From Puteibacter caeruleilacunae (GTDB lineage: Bacteria; Bacteroidota; Bacteroidia; Bacteroidales; Prolixibacteraceae), in the NCBI GenBank assembly GCA_005217565.1, contig SJCO01000010.1, positions 248,001 through 312,000 on the forward strand: a stretch of 64,000 bases of DNA. The letters are read 5' to 3'. A model generated the notes under the pieces. The model saw nothing but the letters and a program-made list of their open reading frames with translations. It did no database searches and was not told where the DNA came from. This document shows positions 27,738 through 36,115 of this stretch, piece by piece. Both the position numbers and the translations under genes were made by a program. The stretch's first letter is position 1. Each line of letters begins with the position of its first letter.

Positions 27738-28076
27738 ATGAAGCAGTTGCAGATAAAAGAAGCTCAGGAGTTAGTCGATAAATGGATAAAGACCTATGGA
27801 GTTCGTTATTTCAGCGAACTGACTAACATGGCCATTTTAACAGAAGAGGTTGGTGAATTGGCGCGCATTATGGCTCGCACGTATGGAGATCAATCTTTTA
27901 AAAAGTCGGATCTAAAAAAGAACCTGGCAGATGAAATGGCAGATGTTATGTGGGTGCTTATTTGTTTGGCTAATCAAACAGGTGTAGATTTGAATGAAGC
28001 ACTGCTTAAAAATATTGAGAAGAAAACCAGTCGTGACGCAACCCGTCATAAGGAGAATGATAAATTAAAAGATTAA
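27738..28076 (+). CDS. MazG-like nucleotide pyrophosphohydrolase
   Basis: The 112-residue all-alpha protein has the MazG metal-binding pattern: EEVGE near residue 31 and DEMADVMW near residue 66. Such proteins hydrolyse non-canonical or excess nucleoside triphosphates to monophosphates. It is a single short domain, unlike the tandem MazG of E. coli. It is directly abutted to dtd and is followed after 2 bases by deoC, so co-transcription and a link to nucleotide housekeeping are likely. Confidence 0.88.
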   Translation: MKQLQIKEAQELVDKWIKTYGVRYFSELTNMAILTEEVGELARIMARTYGDQSFKKSDLKKNLADEMADVMWVLICLANQTGVDLNEALLKNIEKKTSRDATRHKENDKLKD

Positions 28077-28078
28077 CC

Positions 28079-28942
28079 ATGAGTGAAAACAATCAATCCT
28101 TTCCGTTGACAAGGGAACAGATATCAGAAGAAGTAAGTAATATAAAGCTTCTGGCCAGGGAACTGTTTAATAAAGACTATTTGAAGCTGGCATTGAACTG
28201 TATTGATTTGACTACATTAAATGCGACAGATCACGTGGAGCGCGTGAAGGAGTTCACCGAAAATGTGAATAAGTTCGCTGCTGAGTATCCTCAATGGGGT
28301 AATGTTGCTGCTATTTGTGTATTTCCTAACATGGTTGCATCGGTAGAAGAGACTTTAGAGCTTCCAGAGGTAAATATTGCATCGGTGTCGGCAGGTTTTC
28401 CTTCAGCAATGACATTTCCAGAGGTGAAAGTGTTGGAAACAGAACTGGCCATAAAGGCACGCGCAGATGAGGTTGATGTGGTTATTTCGCAAGGCGCTTT
28501 TCTGGCGGGAGATTATCAGTTGGTTCATGAAGAGATCTCACAAATACGAGCAGCTACAGGAGAGGCTCATCTTAAAGTAATCATTGAGAGTGGGGTACTT
28601 GATACTCCTGAGAATATATGGAGAGCTTCACTAATTGCAATGAATGCTGGTGCTGACTTCATAAAAACATCAACAGGAAAAGTTGCTCCTGCAGCAACAC
28701 TGGAGGCTGCTATTGTAATGTGTTTAGCTATTCGTTATCACTTTGAGGAAACAGGTGAACGTATTGGTTTTAAGGCAGCTGGAGGAATAACTACTCCACA
28801 AGAGGCACTTGAATATATGGCCGTAGTGAATGAAATTCTTGGAGAAGAGTGGTTAAATCCATTATTCTTTAGAATTGGAGCGAGTAGATTAGCCAACAAT
28901 ATTCTATCAGAGCTAGAACAAAAAGAGATTCAATTCTTCTAA
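28079..28942 (+). CDS. deoC: Deoxyribose-phosphate aldolase
   Basis: DeoC cleaves 2-deoxyribose 5-phosphate to glyceraldehyde 3-phosphate and acetaldehyde in deoxynucleoside breakdown. The 287-residue TIM barrel shows NCIDLTTLNATD near the start, CVFPNMV, the regulatory lysine region KVIIESG, the Schiff-base lysine in GADFIKTSTGK and the phosphate loop KAAGGITT. The length fits the DeoC type 2 group. It ends an operon with dtd and mazG. Confidence 0.95.
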   Translation: MSENNQSFPLTREQISEEVSNIKLLARELFNKDYLKLALNCIDLTTLNATDHVERVKEFTENVNKFAAEYPQWGNVAAICVFPNMVASVEETLELPEVNIASVSAGFPSAMTFPEVKVLETELAIKARADEVDVVISQGAFLAGDYQLVHEEISQIRAATGEAHLKVIIESGVLDTPENIWRASLIAMNAGADFIKTSTGKVAPAATLEAAIVMCLAIRYHFEETGERIGFKAAGGITTPQEALEYMAVVNEILGEEWLNPLFFRIGASRLANNILSELEQKEIQFF

Positions 28943-28952
28943 ACAATAGATT

Positions 28953-28980
28953 AAAGAGACGCAGCTAAATGTGTCTCTTT
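28953..28980. terminator. Bidirectional terminator between deoC and the polyprenyl synthase gene
   Basis: AAAGAGACGCA pairs with TGTGTCTCTTT over 11 positions with a G-T wobble. It sits between convergent genes and overlaps the last bases of the polyprenyl synthase gene. Confidence 0.7.
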
Positions 28981-29953
28981 ATTTATTTCTGTTGACCACA
29001 TAATTTACAAGTTCAATAAAACTTTCTCTTGCTTCACTTTCTGGAAACTCATTGAGCATCGAAATAGCTTTATCCCTAAACTCAATCATTTTTTGCTCGG
29101 CATACTCAATACCACCATTGGCAATAACGAACTCAATGATCTCGCGAACCTTCTCTTTGTTTTTGTTTTTTCTTCGAACCAGGTTAATGATTCTTCTGCG
29201 ATCTTTTGATGAAACCTTGTTTAGCACATGTATCAAAGGTAGCGTCATCTTTCTTTCTTTGATATCATTACCTGTTGGTTTTCCAATAATTCCTTTTGCG
29301 TGATAATCAAAAATATCATCCTTAATCTGGAAAGCCATTCCGATATACTCACCAATGGTACTCATTTTCTCAATAAGCTCGTTGTCTTCTGTAACAGAAG
29401 CTGTACCTATTGCGGCACTAGTTGCCATAAGTGAAGCTGTCTTCTTCTTGATAATATCAAAATAAGTCTCCTCGTCGATGTCAAGCTTTCTACTCTTACG
29501 CATTTGAACAATCTCACCCTGACTCATATCTTCTACTGAACGGGATATAAGCTTTAAGAAAGTGAATTCTTCAAATTTAATAGAAAGCAAAAGACCTTTG
29601 GCTAGGATATAGTCCCCTACGAGAACTGCAATTTTATTCTTCCAAAGTGCATTTAAGGAGAAAGCACCTCGGCGTTCGTAGGTTTCATCTACAACATCGT
29701 CGTGCATCAATGTTGCTGTGTGTAATAACTCTATTGCACATGCAGCATGGTATGTCGACTCACAAATTTCACCATTAAGTTTGGCAGATAGGAATACAAA
29801 CATGGGGCGAAGTTGTTTACCTTTTCGTCGAAGCACATAATTAAGAATTACCCCAAGAAATGGGATATCCGATTGTACCGTTTTTTTAAAATGCGGCTCA
29901 AAAGCTTTTAATTCTTCACGAATAGGTCCTTTTATTTTATCAATGGGAGCCAT
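28979..29953 (-). CDS. Polyprenyl diphosphate synthase (long-chain trans-isoprenyl transferase)
   Basis: This enzyme builds the long isoprenoid chain, probably for menaquinone, from FPP and IPP. The two aspartate-rich motifs are LMHDDVVDE (first DDxxD) and QIKDDIFDY (second). The GKQLRPMFVFL motif near the N-terminus is also conserved. The 324-residue length fits octaprenyl or heptaprenyl synthases. The window also encodes MenA, which would attach the prenyl chain, at about 47.2 kb. Product chain length cannot be read from sequence. Confidence 0.9.
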   Translation of the reverse strand: MAPIDKIKGPIREELKAFEPHFKKTVQSDIPFLGVILNYVLRRKGKQLRPMFVFLSAKLNGEICESTYHAACAIELLHTATLMHDDVVDETYERRGAFSLNALWKNKIAVLVGDYILAKGLLLSIKFEEFTFLKLISRSVEDMSQGEIVQMRKSRKLDIDEETYFDIIKKKTASLMATSAAIGTASVTEDNELIEKMSTIGEYIGMAFQIKDDIFDYHAKGIIGKPTGNDIKERKMTLPLIHVLNKVSSKDRRRIINLVRRKNKNKEKVREIIEFVIANGGIEYAEQKMIEFRDKAISMLNEFPESEARESFIELVNYVVNRNK

Positions 29954-30269
29954 GTATTTTTCGATGTCGATGCTATTGTAAATGTTGACTTGAAAGGGTC
30001 AAAGTTAAAAATTTTTTTCTGCCAGCCTATGATTTACCAATTCTATTAATGGAAAGTCTTTCTTTGTCCTGTTCAGCCGAATGCGCTCTTCATTTTTACC
30101 TTATGGCAAAAACATAGCAGAAGAGTCAAGATTACCTGAAAATAGTAATCGATTTCAGGAGGCCAGTCTAGTTGTTGTGGCTTGAAGCTTCAAACCAGTA
30201 ACCATAAATATTTAGATAGAATCTAAAATATTCATATATTTGCATTTATTACTTAGAACAGGATAGAAG
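29954..30269. other. Intergenic region between the polyprenyl synthase and arsR genes
   Basis: This 316-bp gap between divergent genes contains no ORF. It has an imperfect hairpin with arms CCTGAAA (30137-30143) and TTTCAGG (30155-30161), and the arsR -7 box at its right end. I see nothing else supportable. Confidence 0.45.
30235..30242 (+). promoter_or_regulatory. Candidate -7 box for the arsR-family gene
   Basis: TATATTTG matches TAnnTTTG 27 bases before the ATG. Confidence 0.5.
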
Positions 30270-30572
30270 ATGGAAAACAAAATTGAGATTGATCCTGAGA
30301 AATTCGAGAAAGCTGCCAATATGCTAAAAGCAATTGCTCATCCCATTAGGATAGCAATTATAAGTAATTTGGAGGAAGGTAAGCGATTGACTGTTACAGA
30401 GATCCATCAATTGTTGGGGATTGAGCAAGCATCGACTTCACATCATCTCGGAATATTAAAGGATAAAGGAGTATTATGCTCTAAAAGAGAAGGTAAGAAT
30501 ACTTATTACTTTTTAAAGCACAACCGATTAATTGAAATTATTCAATGTATCGGTAGTTGTACTTGTGAATAG
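30270..30572 (+). CDS. ArsR-family winged-helix transcriptional regulator
   Basis: This 100-residue protein has the ArsR fold: AIAHPIRIAIISNLEEGKRLTVTEIHQLLG, recognition helix region QASTSHHLGILKDKGVL and wing REGKNTYYFLKH. No typical metal motif (ELCVCDL) is present in the recognition helix. The C-terminus does carry three cysteines (CIGSCTCE), which could bind a metal or thiol ligand; that is an inference. No transporter or metal gene is adjacent, so the target is unknown. A strong terminator isolates it. Confidence 0.87.
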   Translation: MENKIEIDPEKFEKAANMLKAIAHPIRIAIISNLEEGKRLTVTEIHQLLGIEQASTSHHLGILKDKGVLCSKREGKNTYYFLKHNRLIEIIQCIGSCTCE

Positions 30573-30616
30573 ATCCTTATCATAGTTGCTTTTGCATCCG
30601 TGATAGTAATGATATT

Positions 30617-30650
30617 AGCCTGATGGTTTTCAATACCATTGGGCTTTTTT
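30617..30650 (+). terminator. Terminator of the arsR-family gene
   Basis: AGCCTGATGGT pairs with ACCATTGGGCT over 11 positions with two wobbles and a 7-base loop, followed by TTTTTT. Confidence 0.85.
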
Positions 30651-30745
30651 ATGCTTTTGTGTAAAAGGTAAAGCATAAATTGAAAAAATGATTTTGAGAA
30701 TAAAGTTTGGCACAAAGAACCGGGTACTTTATTTTTACAAATGAA

Positions 30746-30940
30746 ACGAACATGAATTGGAAATCGTGAAAACAATTTTCATTATAGCAAAATACAAATG
30801 CGCAGATGATTAAAGTTTATGTGAGTTTCTGAATGAATTATAAATAAGAGATGTTACAGATAAGGAGCTATTCTGATAATTCCTCGCAACATAAGAGACC
30901 AAATCAGAATATCTAATAATCTAAAGATCTTTTAATCAGA
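30746..30940 (+). repeat. Dispersed intergenic repeat, copy B (upstream of polA)
   Basis: The 423-bp gap before polA holds ACGAACATGAA (30746-30756), a 30-bp block at 30806-30835 that matches copy A at 27 of 30 positions, and GAGAC-n-AAATCAGAA followed by ATCTAATAATCTAAAGATCTT (30895-30931). The last part matches the segment directly before menF apart from a short indel. Order and strand are the same as in copy A. Confidence 0.6.
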
Positions 30941-30995
30941 TGAATCAGTCTGTGCGTATATGTGTTGTATACGACTGGATTACAATTGATTTAAC

Positions 30996-33803
30996 ATGGC
31001 AGAAGCAATAGAACCAAAGAAGAAATTATTTCTTTTAGATGCGTATGCACTCATTTATCGAGCTTATTATGCGCTTTACAAGAATCCTCGTTTTAATTCG
31101 AAGAAACTAAATACCTCAGCAATAATGGGATTTACCAACACGCTGGATCAGTTGATCAGGTTGGAAAAACCAACGCATATTGCTGTTGCATTTGATATGA
31201 AAGGACCCACTTTCAGACACCAAATGTTTGAAACCTACAAGGCTAACCGGCAAAAAGCACCAGAGGAGATTACTATATCAGTCCCTCACATTAAGGATAT
31301 TATTAGTGGGTATAATATACCTATCCTCGAATGTGCAGGATTTGAAGCTGATGATGTTATTGGTACCATGTCGCGTAAAGCAGAGCAAGCTGGTTTTGAG
31401 GTGTACATGATGACACCAGATAAAGACTATGCACAGTTGGTGACCGATCATGTATTTATGTACAAACCTGCCAAATCAGGTAGAGGTGCAGAGGTGCTGG
31501 GAAAGCAAGAAGTTGCTGCCAACTTTGGACTAGAGCGTCCGGATCAGGTTATTGACTACCTGGGGTTAATGGGTGATAGTTCAGATAACATTCCTGGTTG
31601 TCCTGGAGTCGGACCTAAATCTGCAGCAAAGTTGTTGGGAGACTTTGGTAGTATTGATGGTATTTACAACAATATTGATCAAATAAAGGGTAAGCAAAAG
31701 GAGAAGTTAATCGATAACGAGGAACTTGTTCGTATGAGTCGCAAGTTGGTGGAGATTGTTGTGGATGTACCTGTTGAATTTAACGAACAGGAATTGAAAC
31801 GCGATAAACCCAATGTGGTAAAATTGTATGAGCTGTTTAAAGAATATGAACTGAAAAACCTGGAAAAGAAGTTGGTTGCTGAATATGGTGAAGAGCTTCA
31901 AGAAGGGTTATTTAGTGCTGTTTCAGAAATAAAAGATACTCCTGCTGACAATGATAGTTATTATACAATCATTACAGATCAGCAACGTGCCAGTCTTCGG
32001 GCTGAGTTGGCTGTAAGTGATGAGATCGTATTGCAGACACTTCGTGATCATGAGGATCCACATCAGGCATCATTGGTTGCACTGACTTTTTGGTGCAAAG
32101 AAGGAGAGGTCTATCATGTTCCATTGCCAAAAGATGAGGAGGAAGCAAAATCAATAATTCAAGAGTTTAAACTGGTATTGGAAGATCCTCGCACAACCAA
32201 AGTAGGTTATGACCTTAAGCAGGATATCTTGATGTTGAAATATTACGATATTGAGCTTGAAGGTGCTTTGTTTGACGTGATGATTGCCCGATATTTACTA
32301 CGTCCGGAACAGAAAAGAGATATGGAGTATCTTGCTGAGAGTTACCTTGAACTAAAAGGACTTTCGGGTGAGAGTGTTTTGGGTAAGAAAGGAAAGAATC
32401 GTCCAAAAATAAGGTTGATAGATGAGAAAGTGGTTAAGCGATTCTGTTGTGAACAGGTTGATTTCATTGCTCAATTGAAGCCTAAGTTTATTGAGGAGTT
32501 TGCAGATTCTAAAACGGGAGATGCTGTTGCCAAATTGTTTCATGACGTTGAAATGCCATTGCTTCGTGTATTAGCGGATATGGAGAAAGAAGGCGTAAGG
32601 ATTAATCCTCAGGTGTTGATTGATTATCAGGAGGTGTTGGAGCAAAAGATTGATGAACTCAGTAATGAGATTCATGAACTGGTAGCAAAGCAGGAAGAAC
32701 AAGTGGCAGAAAAGCAAGAAGAAGAGCAGGAAGCGAAGAAGCTTAATCTGAATTCTCCAAAGCAGTTGGGAGAGCTGCTGTTTGATAAGATGGATATTGA
32801 ACCGAAGCCTAAGAAGACAAAGACTGGTCAGTATTCTACCAATGAGGAGGTGCTTGTAAAGCTGAAAGATAAACATCCGATTATCAATACTATTCTGGAA
32901 TATAGGATGTATTATAAATTGAAATCAACCTATGTTGAGCCGCTACCAAAGATGGTTAATGAGGTTACAGGAAAGATACATGCATCGTTCAATCAGACAG
33001 GTACGGCAACAGGTCGATTGAGTTCGAATAATCCTAACCTTCAGAATATGCCAATTAGAGATATTCAGGGGCAGGAGATTCGTAGAGCATTTATTCCATC
33101 TGATGATGAACATATCTATTTATCGGCCGATTACTCACAGATAGAACTTCGTTTGATTGCGGCATTGAGTAAGGATCCTAGTATGATTGCTACCTTTAAA
33201 AGAGGAGAGGACATTCATACGGCTACAGCAGCAAAAATTTATGGAGTAGCATTGGATGATGTGACTGCAGATATGAGAAGGAAAGCTAAAACAGCCAATT
33301 TTGGTATTGTTTATGGTATATCGGCTTTCGGACTTTCGCAGCGATTAAATATCCCAAGAACTGAAGCAAAAGAATTAATCGAGGGGTATTATCAGAACTT
33401 CCCGGATATCAAAGGATATATGGATGGAGTGCTTAAAAAAGCACAATCCGATAAGTATGTGGAAACAATATTAGGTCGTAGGCGTTATGTAGATGACATC
33501 AATTCTCAAAATGCAATTGTTCGAGGAGTTGCAGAACGAAATGCGATTAATGCTCCGGTACAAGGATCAGCGGCAGATTTGATAAAGATGTCAATGATAG
33601 GAATCTGGCGTCGTTTTAAAGAAAAGAATCTTCAATCAAAAATGACAATCCAGGTGCATGATGAATTAAACTTTGATGTGTTGAAGACTGAGTTGGAGCA
33701 AGTGGAGCAGATCGTTAGGGAAGAAATGGAAAATGTAATGGAATTACCTGTACGTCTATCGATCGATATGCGAGCTGCTGCTAATTGGCTTGAGGCACAT
33801 TAG
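30996..33803 (+). CDS. polA: DNA polymerase I
   Basis: The 935-residue protein has a 5'-3' nuclease domain (about 10-290: AFDMKGPTFRH, GFEADDVIG, TPDKDYAQLV, GDSSDNIPG), a 3'-5' exonuclease-like domain (about 320-515) and a family A polymerase domain (about 545-935: DYSQIELRLIAALS, RRKAKTANFGIVYG, VHDEL). The exonuclease acids of Klenow Asp355, Glu357 and Asp501 align with Gln347, Leu349 and Gln487, while Asp424 is kept as Asp410. Proofreading is therefore probably absent. The gene is followed by a small HigA-like ORF. Confidence 0.96.
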   Translation: MAEAIEPKKKLFLLDAYALIYRAYYALYKNPRFNSKKLNTSAIMGFTNTLDQLIRLEKPTHIAVAFDMKGPTFRHQMFETYKANRQKAPEEITISVPHIKDIISGYNIPILECAGFEADDVIGTMSRKAEQAGFEVYMMTPDKDYAQLVTDHVFMYKPAKSGRGAEVLGKQEVAANFGLERPDQVIDYLGLMGDSSDNIPGCPGVGPKSAAKLLGDFGSIDGIYNNIDQIKGKQKEKLIDNEELVRMSRKLVEIVVDVPVEFNEQELKRDKPNVVKLYELFKEYELKNLEKKLVAEYGEELQEGLFSAVSEIKDTPADNDSYYTIITDQQRASLRAELAVSDEIVLQTLRDHEDPHQASLVALTFWCKEGEVYHVPLPKDEEEAKSIIQEFKLVLEDPRTTKVGYDLKQDILMLKYYDIELEGALFDVMIARYLLRPEQKRDMEYLAESYLELKGLSGESVLGKKGKNRPKIRLIDEKVVKRFCCEQVDFIAQLKPKFIEEFADSKTGDAVAKLFHDVEMPLLRVLADMEKEGVRINPQVLIDYQEVLEQKIDELSNEIHELVAKQEEQVAEKQEEEQEAKKLNLNSPKQLGELLFDKMDIEPKPKKTKTGQYSTNEEVLVKLKDKHPIINTILEYRMYYKLKSTYVEPLPKMVNEVTGKIHASFNQTGTATGRLSSNNPNLQNMPIRDIQGQEIRRAFIPSDDEHIYLSADYSQIELRLIAALSKDPSMIATFKRGEDIHTATAAKIYGVALDDVTADMRRKAKTANFGIVYGISAFGLSQRLNIPRTEAKELIEGYYQNFPDIKGYMDGVLKKAQSDKYVETILGRRRYVDDINSQNAIVRGVAERNAINAPVQGSAADLIKMSMIGIWRRFKEKNLQSKMTIQVHDELNFDVLKTELEQVEQIVREEMENVMELPVRLSIDMRAAANWLEAH

Positions 33804-33822
33804 TAACAGAGAAGTAAGCCAT

Positions 33823-34005
33823 ATGGATTATGACCGGATAAAAGATGAGGAAGAGTATCGAAGAGCGATTCTTCGGTTTTTGGAGTTGTATGATGCTCCG
33901 GAGGGAAGCTTGGAACGTGAAGAAGCCAAACATCTCGCTCGGTTAATGGAGGAATATGAGAATAGAAATTATCGGGAAATGAGATATGGTAACTCTTTGA
34001 ATTAA
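33823..34005 (+). CDS. Small HigA-antitoxin-like N-terminal domain protein
   Basis: This 60-residue acidic protein starts MDYDRIKDEEEYRRAILRFL and continues with ELYDAPEGSLEREEAKHLARL. That pattern (EEEY..A..R...L.DA..GS.E..E...L..L.E.YE) matches the N-terminal region of HigA-type antitoxins, but no helix-turn-helix follows. I chose ATG 33823, 19 bases after the polA stop; a longer in-frame start at 33790 overlaps polA and adds 11 unlikely residues. No HigB toxin is adjacent. It may be a free-standing small protein or a remnant. Confidence 0.6.
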   Translation: MDYDRIKDEEEYRRAILRFLELYDAPEGSLEREEAKHLARLMEEYENRNYREMRYGNSLN

Positions 34006-34016
34006 TATAAAAGATT

Positions 34017-34964
34017 TTAATACCTAAATATGGAAGAGACCGCTTCGTTGTATTTTGTCAATGAAGTGGTCTTTTTTATTTGCTTAAGCGCCTTTTTGTG
34101 CTGCGGGAAATATACCGACAGATAACTCCAGAATTGTTTCATTTTCTGAATCAGATGTGAATCTCCTGAAAGATATGAGTCATATTCACTGTATATTGCT
34201 TCGTGAAATGTAGCTACTCTTTCAACTGATTGTTGTTGTGATGGCTCCTGATCTCCTTTTAATATTGATGGAAGAAAAGGATTCATTAATACACCTCTTC
34301 CAATCATGATCTCGTTGACATCTGGGGCTATCTCAAGTAATTTACGATAGTCCGCAGTATTGTTGATATCGCCGTTGTAGATTGGTTTTGGTGAAATTGA
34401 TTGATAGTGGTCCACAAATAATTGTTGATCAGGTTTTCCTTTGTAGAGTTGTTTTGCCACTCTGGGATGCCAGATAATATTTGCAAAAGGATAGGCATTG
34501 AGTATGGGAACCAGTTGGGTAAATTCATCGCTATTGAGCATTCCTGAACGTAGTTTCACCGAGACAGCTAACTCCGTTGTTGAAAAAATTTCATCAAACA
34601 TATTCTTTAGTCGCTCGGGATGAGCAAGCAAACCAGATCCTCTGCCTTTGTTGGTAACCATGGGATAGGGGCAGCCCAGGTTAATATTTAATTCTTTGTA
34701 GCCATATTGTTTTATTAGATCTTGCATTTTTATGAACTCATTTGCATCCTTGATGAGTACCTGAGGTATTAACGGTGCATGTTCATTAAGTTTTGGATCA
34801 ATTTCTCTGAGTCGTGAAGAGCGTATTGAGCCATCATTTTCAAATACCAGGTAAGGTGTGTAGTAATAATCAATGTCACCAAAGACTTTGTTGTACGCAT
34901 TTCGATAAACAAAATCGGTGAAGCCCTGTAATGGAGCCAGATGTATGATCGGTTTCGTTTGCAT
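34017..34964 (-). CDS. tRNA-dihydrouridine synthase family protein
   Basis: Dus enzymes reduce specific uridines in tRNA using FMN and NADPH. The protein starts MQTKPIIHLAPLQGFTDFVYR; I prefer this ATG (34964) to the one 30 bases upstream because it begins at the barrel. Family marks are the catalytic-cysteine block LNINLGCPYPMVTNKGRGSGLL, KLRSGM, and MIGRGVLMNPFL near the C-terminal end of the barrel. The usual HGRT motif reads HPRVAKQ here, seen in the Bacteroidota group. Target uridine not predictable. Confidence 0.88.
   Translation of the reverse strand: MQTKPIIHLAPLQGFTDFVYRNAYNKVFGDIDYYYTPYLVFENDGSIRSSRLREIDPKLNEHAPLIPQVLIKDANEFIKMQDLIKQYGYKELNINLGCPYPMVTNKGRGSGLLAHPERLKNMFDEIFSTTELAVSVKLRSGMLNSDEFTQLVPILNAYPFANIIWHPRVAKQLYKGKPDQQLFVDHYQSISPKPIYNGDINNTADYRKLLEIAPDVNEIMIGRGVLMNPFLPSILKGDQEPSQQQSVERVATFHEAIYSEYDSYLSGDSHLIQKMKQFWSYLSVYFPQHKKALKQIKKTTSLTKYNEAVSSIFRY
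34038..34077 (+). terminator. Plus-strand terminator inside the 3' end of dus
   Basis: GACCGCTTCGTTG pairs with CAATGAAGTGGTC over 13 positions with two G-T wobbles, followed by TTTTTT. It serves the polA transcript but lies within the coding sequence of the convergent dus gene. Confidence 0.8.
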
Positions 34965-35007
34965 GATTAGATTTTCCACATTGTACGGTTTCAAAAATAA
35001 ATTAATC

Positions 35008-35015
35008 TATCTTTG
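35008..35015 (+). promoter_or_regulatory. Candidate -7 box for the DUF4271 gene
   Basis: TATCTTTG matches TAnnTTTG 22 bases before the ATG at 35038. It rules out the longer in-frame start at 34918. Confidence 0.5.
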
Positions 35016-35037
35016 TGGCAGCATAAAAACCGATTCA

Positions 35038-36087
35038 ATGTCACTTTCTTTTTCTACAGGGAATATTTTATGGGTGGAAGCTGAAACATCTCAGGTTTCT
35101 GATACCACACAGACTAAACCTCAGAAACTTGAACTGGGGCGGAAAAAGATTGACCTTAATTTATTGGACCAGTTGGATCAATTTCATAAAAGAGATTCAA
35201 TAAGACAGGCTGAACAGAAAAAAATTGAGTGGCAGCAAAGACGTGCTAGAATAAAGTATTACAGGGAAGCTCAAAAACCAGATCCAATACCGTCGATATC
35301 AGCGACTGGCGAATATGTGCTGGGAGATTCAACCTTAGTGAAAACTGATAGCCTCCAACAGGTTAAAAAGGCGAAGACCATATTTATTGCAGAAGAGTCT
35401 TCTGATCCGGCAATTGTATTACCCGAGCGGAATTTTCAAGCAAGAAACAGTGATTGGTTAACGATAATCCTAGTCGTAGCCTTAGGTATAGTAGCATCAG
35501 TTCGATATACATTTTCGAAATCATTCACAGCACTCTTTGAGAGTGGTATTAGTTATAATGCCTCCAATAAGATGATGCGTGAGAATATGGGGAGTACTTT
35601 TCAAGGATCATTTCGCTTGACAGTCTTCAGTTTTCTAATGATTTCTGTATTTGTTTACCAGTTACTCAACTATTATGAGTTAGAGATAGGAATTAGTGGA
35701 TTATTGTTATTTGTAGCATGTTTTGGTGCCGTGCTTGGGTATTTCGGACTGAAAACCTTGATTTACAGATTAGTGGGTATTTTAGGTCGTGTAAGGACGG
35801 AAACCTCTGAGTATCTGTTTGGTATGGCTGTTTATAACAAGATCTTAGGAATTTTGTTGTTTCCAATAGTAATAGCAAATGCATATATTTCATCAGAGGT
35901 ATTAAAAGGAGCTGTAATAGCTGGTTTTATTATAGTTACAGCAATATATGCTATGTTGCTTGGGAGAGGTTTTTTAATATTTATTCGAAAACAGTTTCCT
36001 ATTTTTTATTGGATTTTGTACCTTTGTACCCTTGAAATTCTACCCTTATTTTTGATCTTAAAATTACTGGTTATAGTAGGGAATTAA
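35038..36087 (+). CDS. DUF4271 family membrane protein
   Basis: The 349-residue protein has a charged, soluble N-terminal part (to about residue 135, rich in K, Q and E) and then about six membrane helices, starting DWLTIILVVALGIVASVRYTF. DUF4271 proteins are restricted mainly to Bacteroidota and have no assigned function. The ATG at 35038 is chosen because the upstream extension reads across dus and a promoter box. hemD follows 28 bases later, and this pairing suggests co-transcription. Confidence 0.8.
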   Translation: MSLSFSTGNILWVEAETSQVSDTTQTKPQKLELGRKKIDLNLLDQLDQFHKRDSIRQAEQKKIEWQQRRARIKYYREAQKPDPIPSISATGEYVLGDSTLVKTDSLQQVKKAKTIFIAEESSDPAIVLPERNFQARNSDWLTIILVVALGIVASVRYTFSKSFTALFESGISYNASNKMMRENMGSTFQGSFRLTVFSFLMISVFVYQLLNYYELEIGISGLLLFVACFGAVLGYFGLKTLIYRLVGILGRVRTETSEYLFGMAVYNKILGILLFPIVIANAYISSEVLKGAVIAGFIIVTAIYAMLLGRGFLIFIRKQFPIFYWILYLCTLEILPLFLILKLLVIVGN

Positions 36088-36115
36088 TTGACGCACAGAC
36101 GAAAAAATATATTTA

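Noticed and set aside
28229-28240. CACGTG in deoC as a second parS site
   Set aside because: Only the central six bases match; the flanking GTT/AAC arms are absent and it lies inside a coding sequence. The CACGTG near 55578 in trpS fails for the same reason.
34918-35037. Longer N-terminus for the DUF4271 protein
   Set aside because: It would overlap the divergent dus gene and run across a TATCTTTG promoter box; the ATG at 35038 is better.
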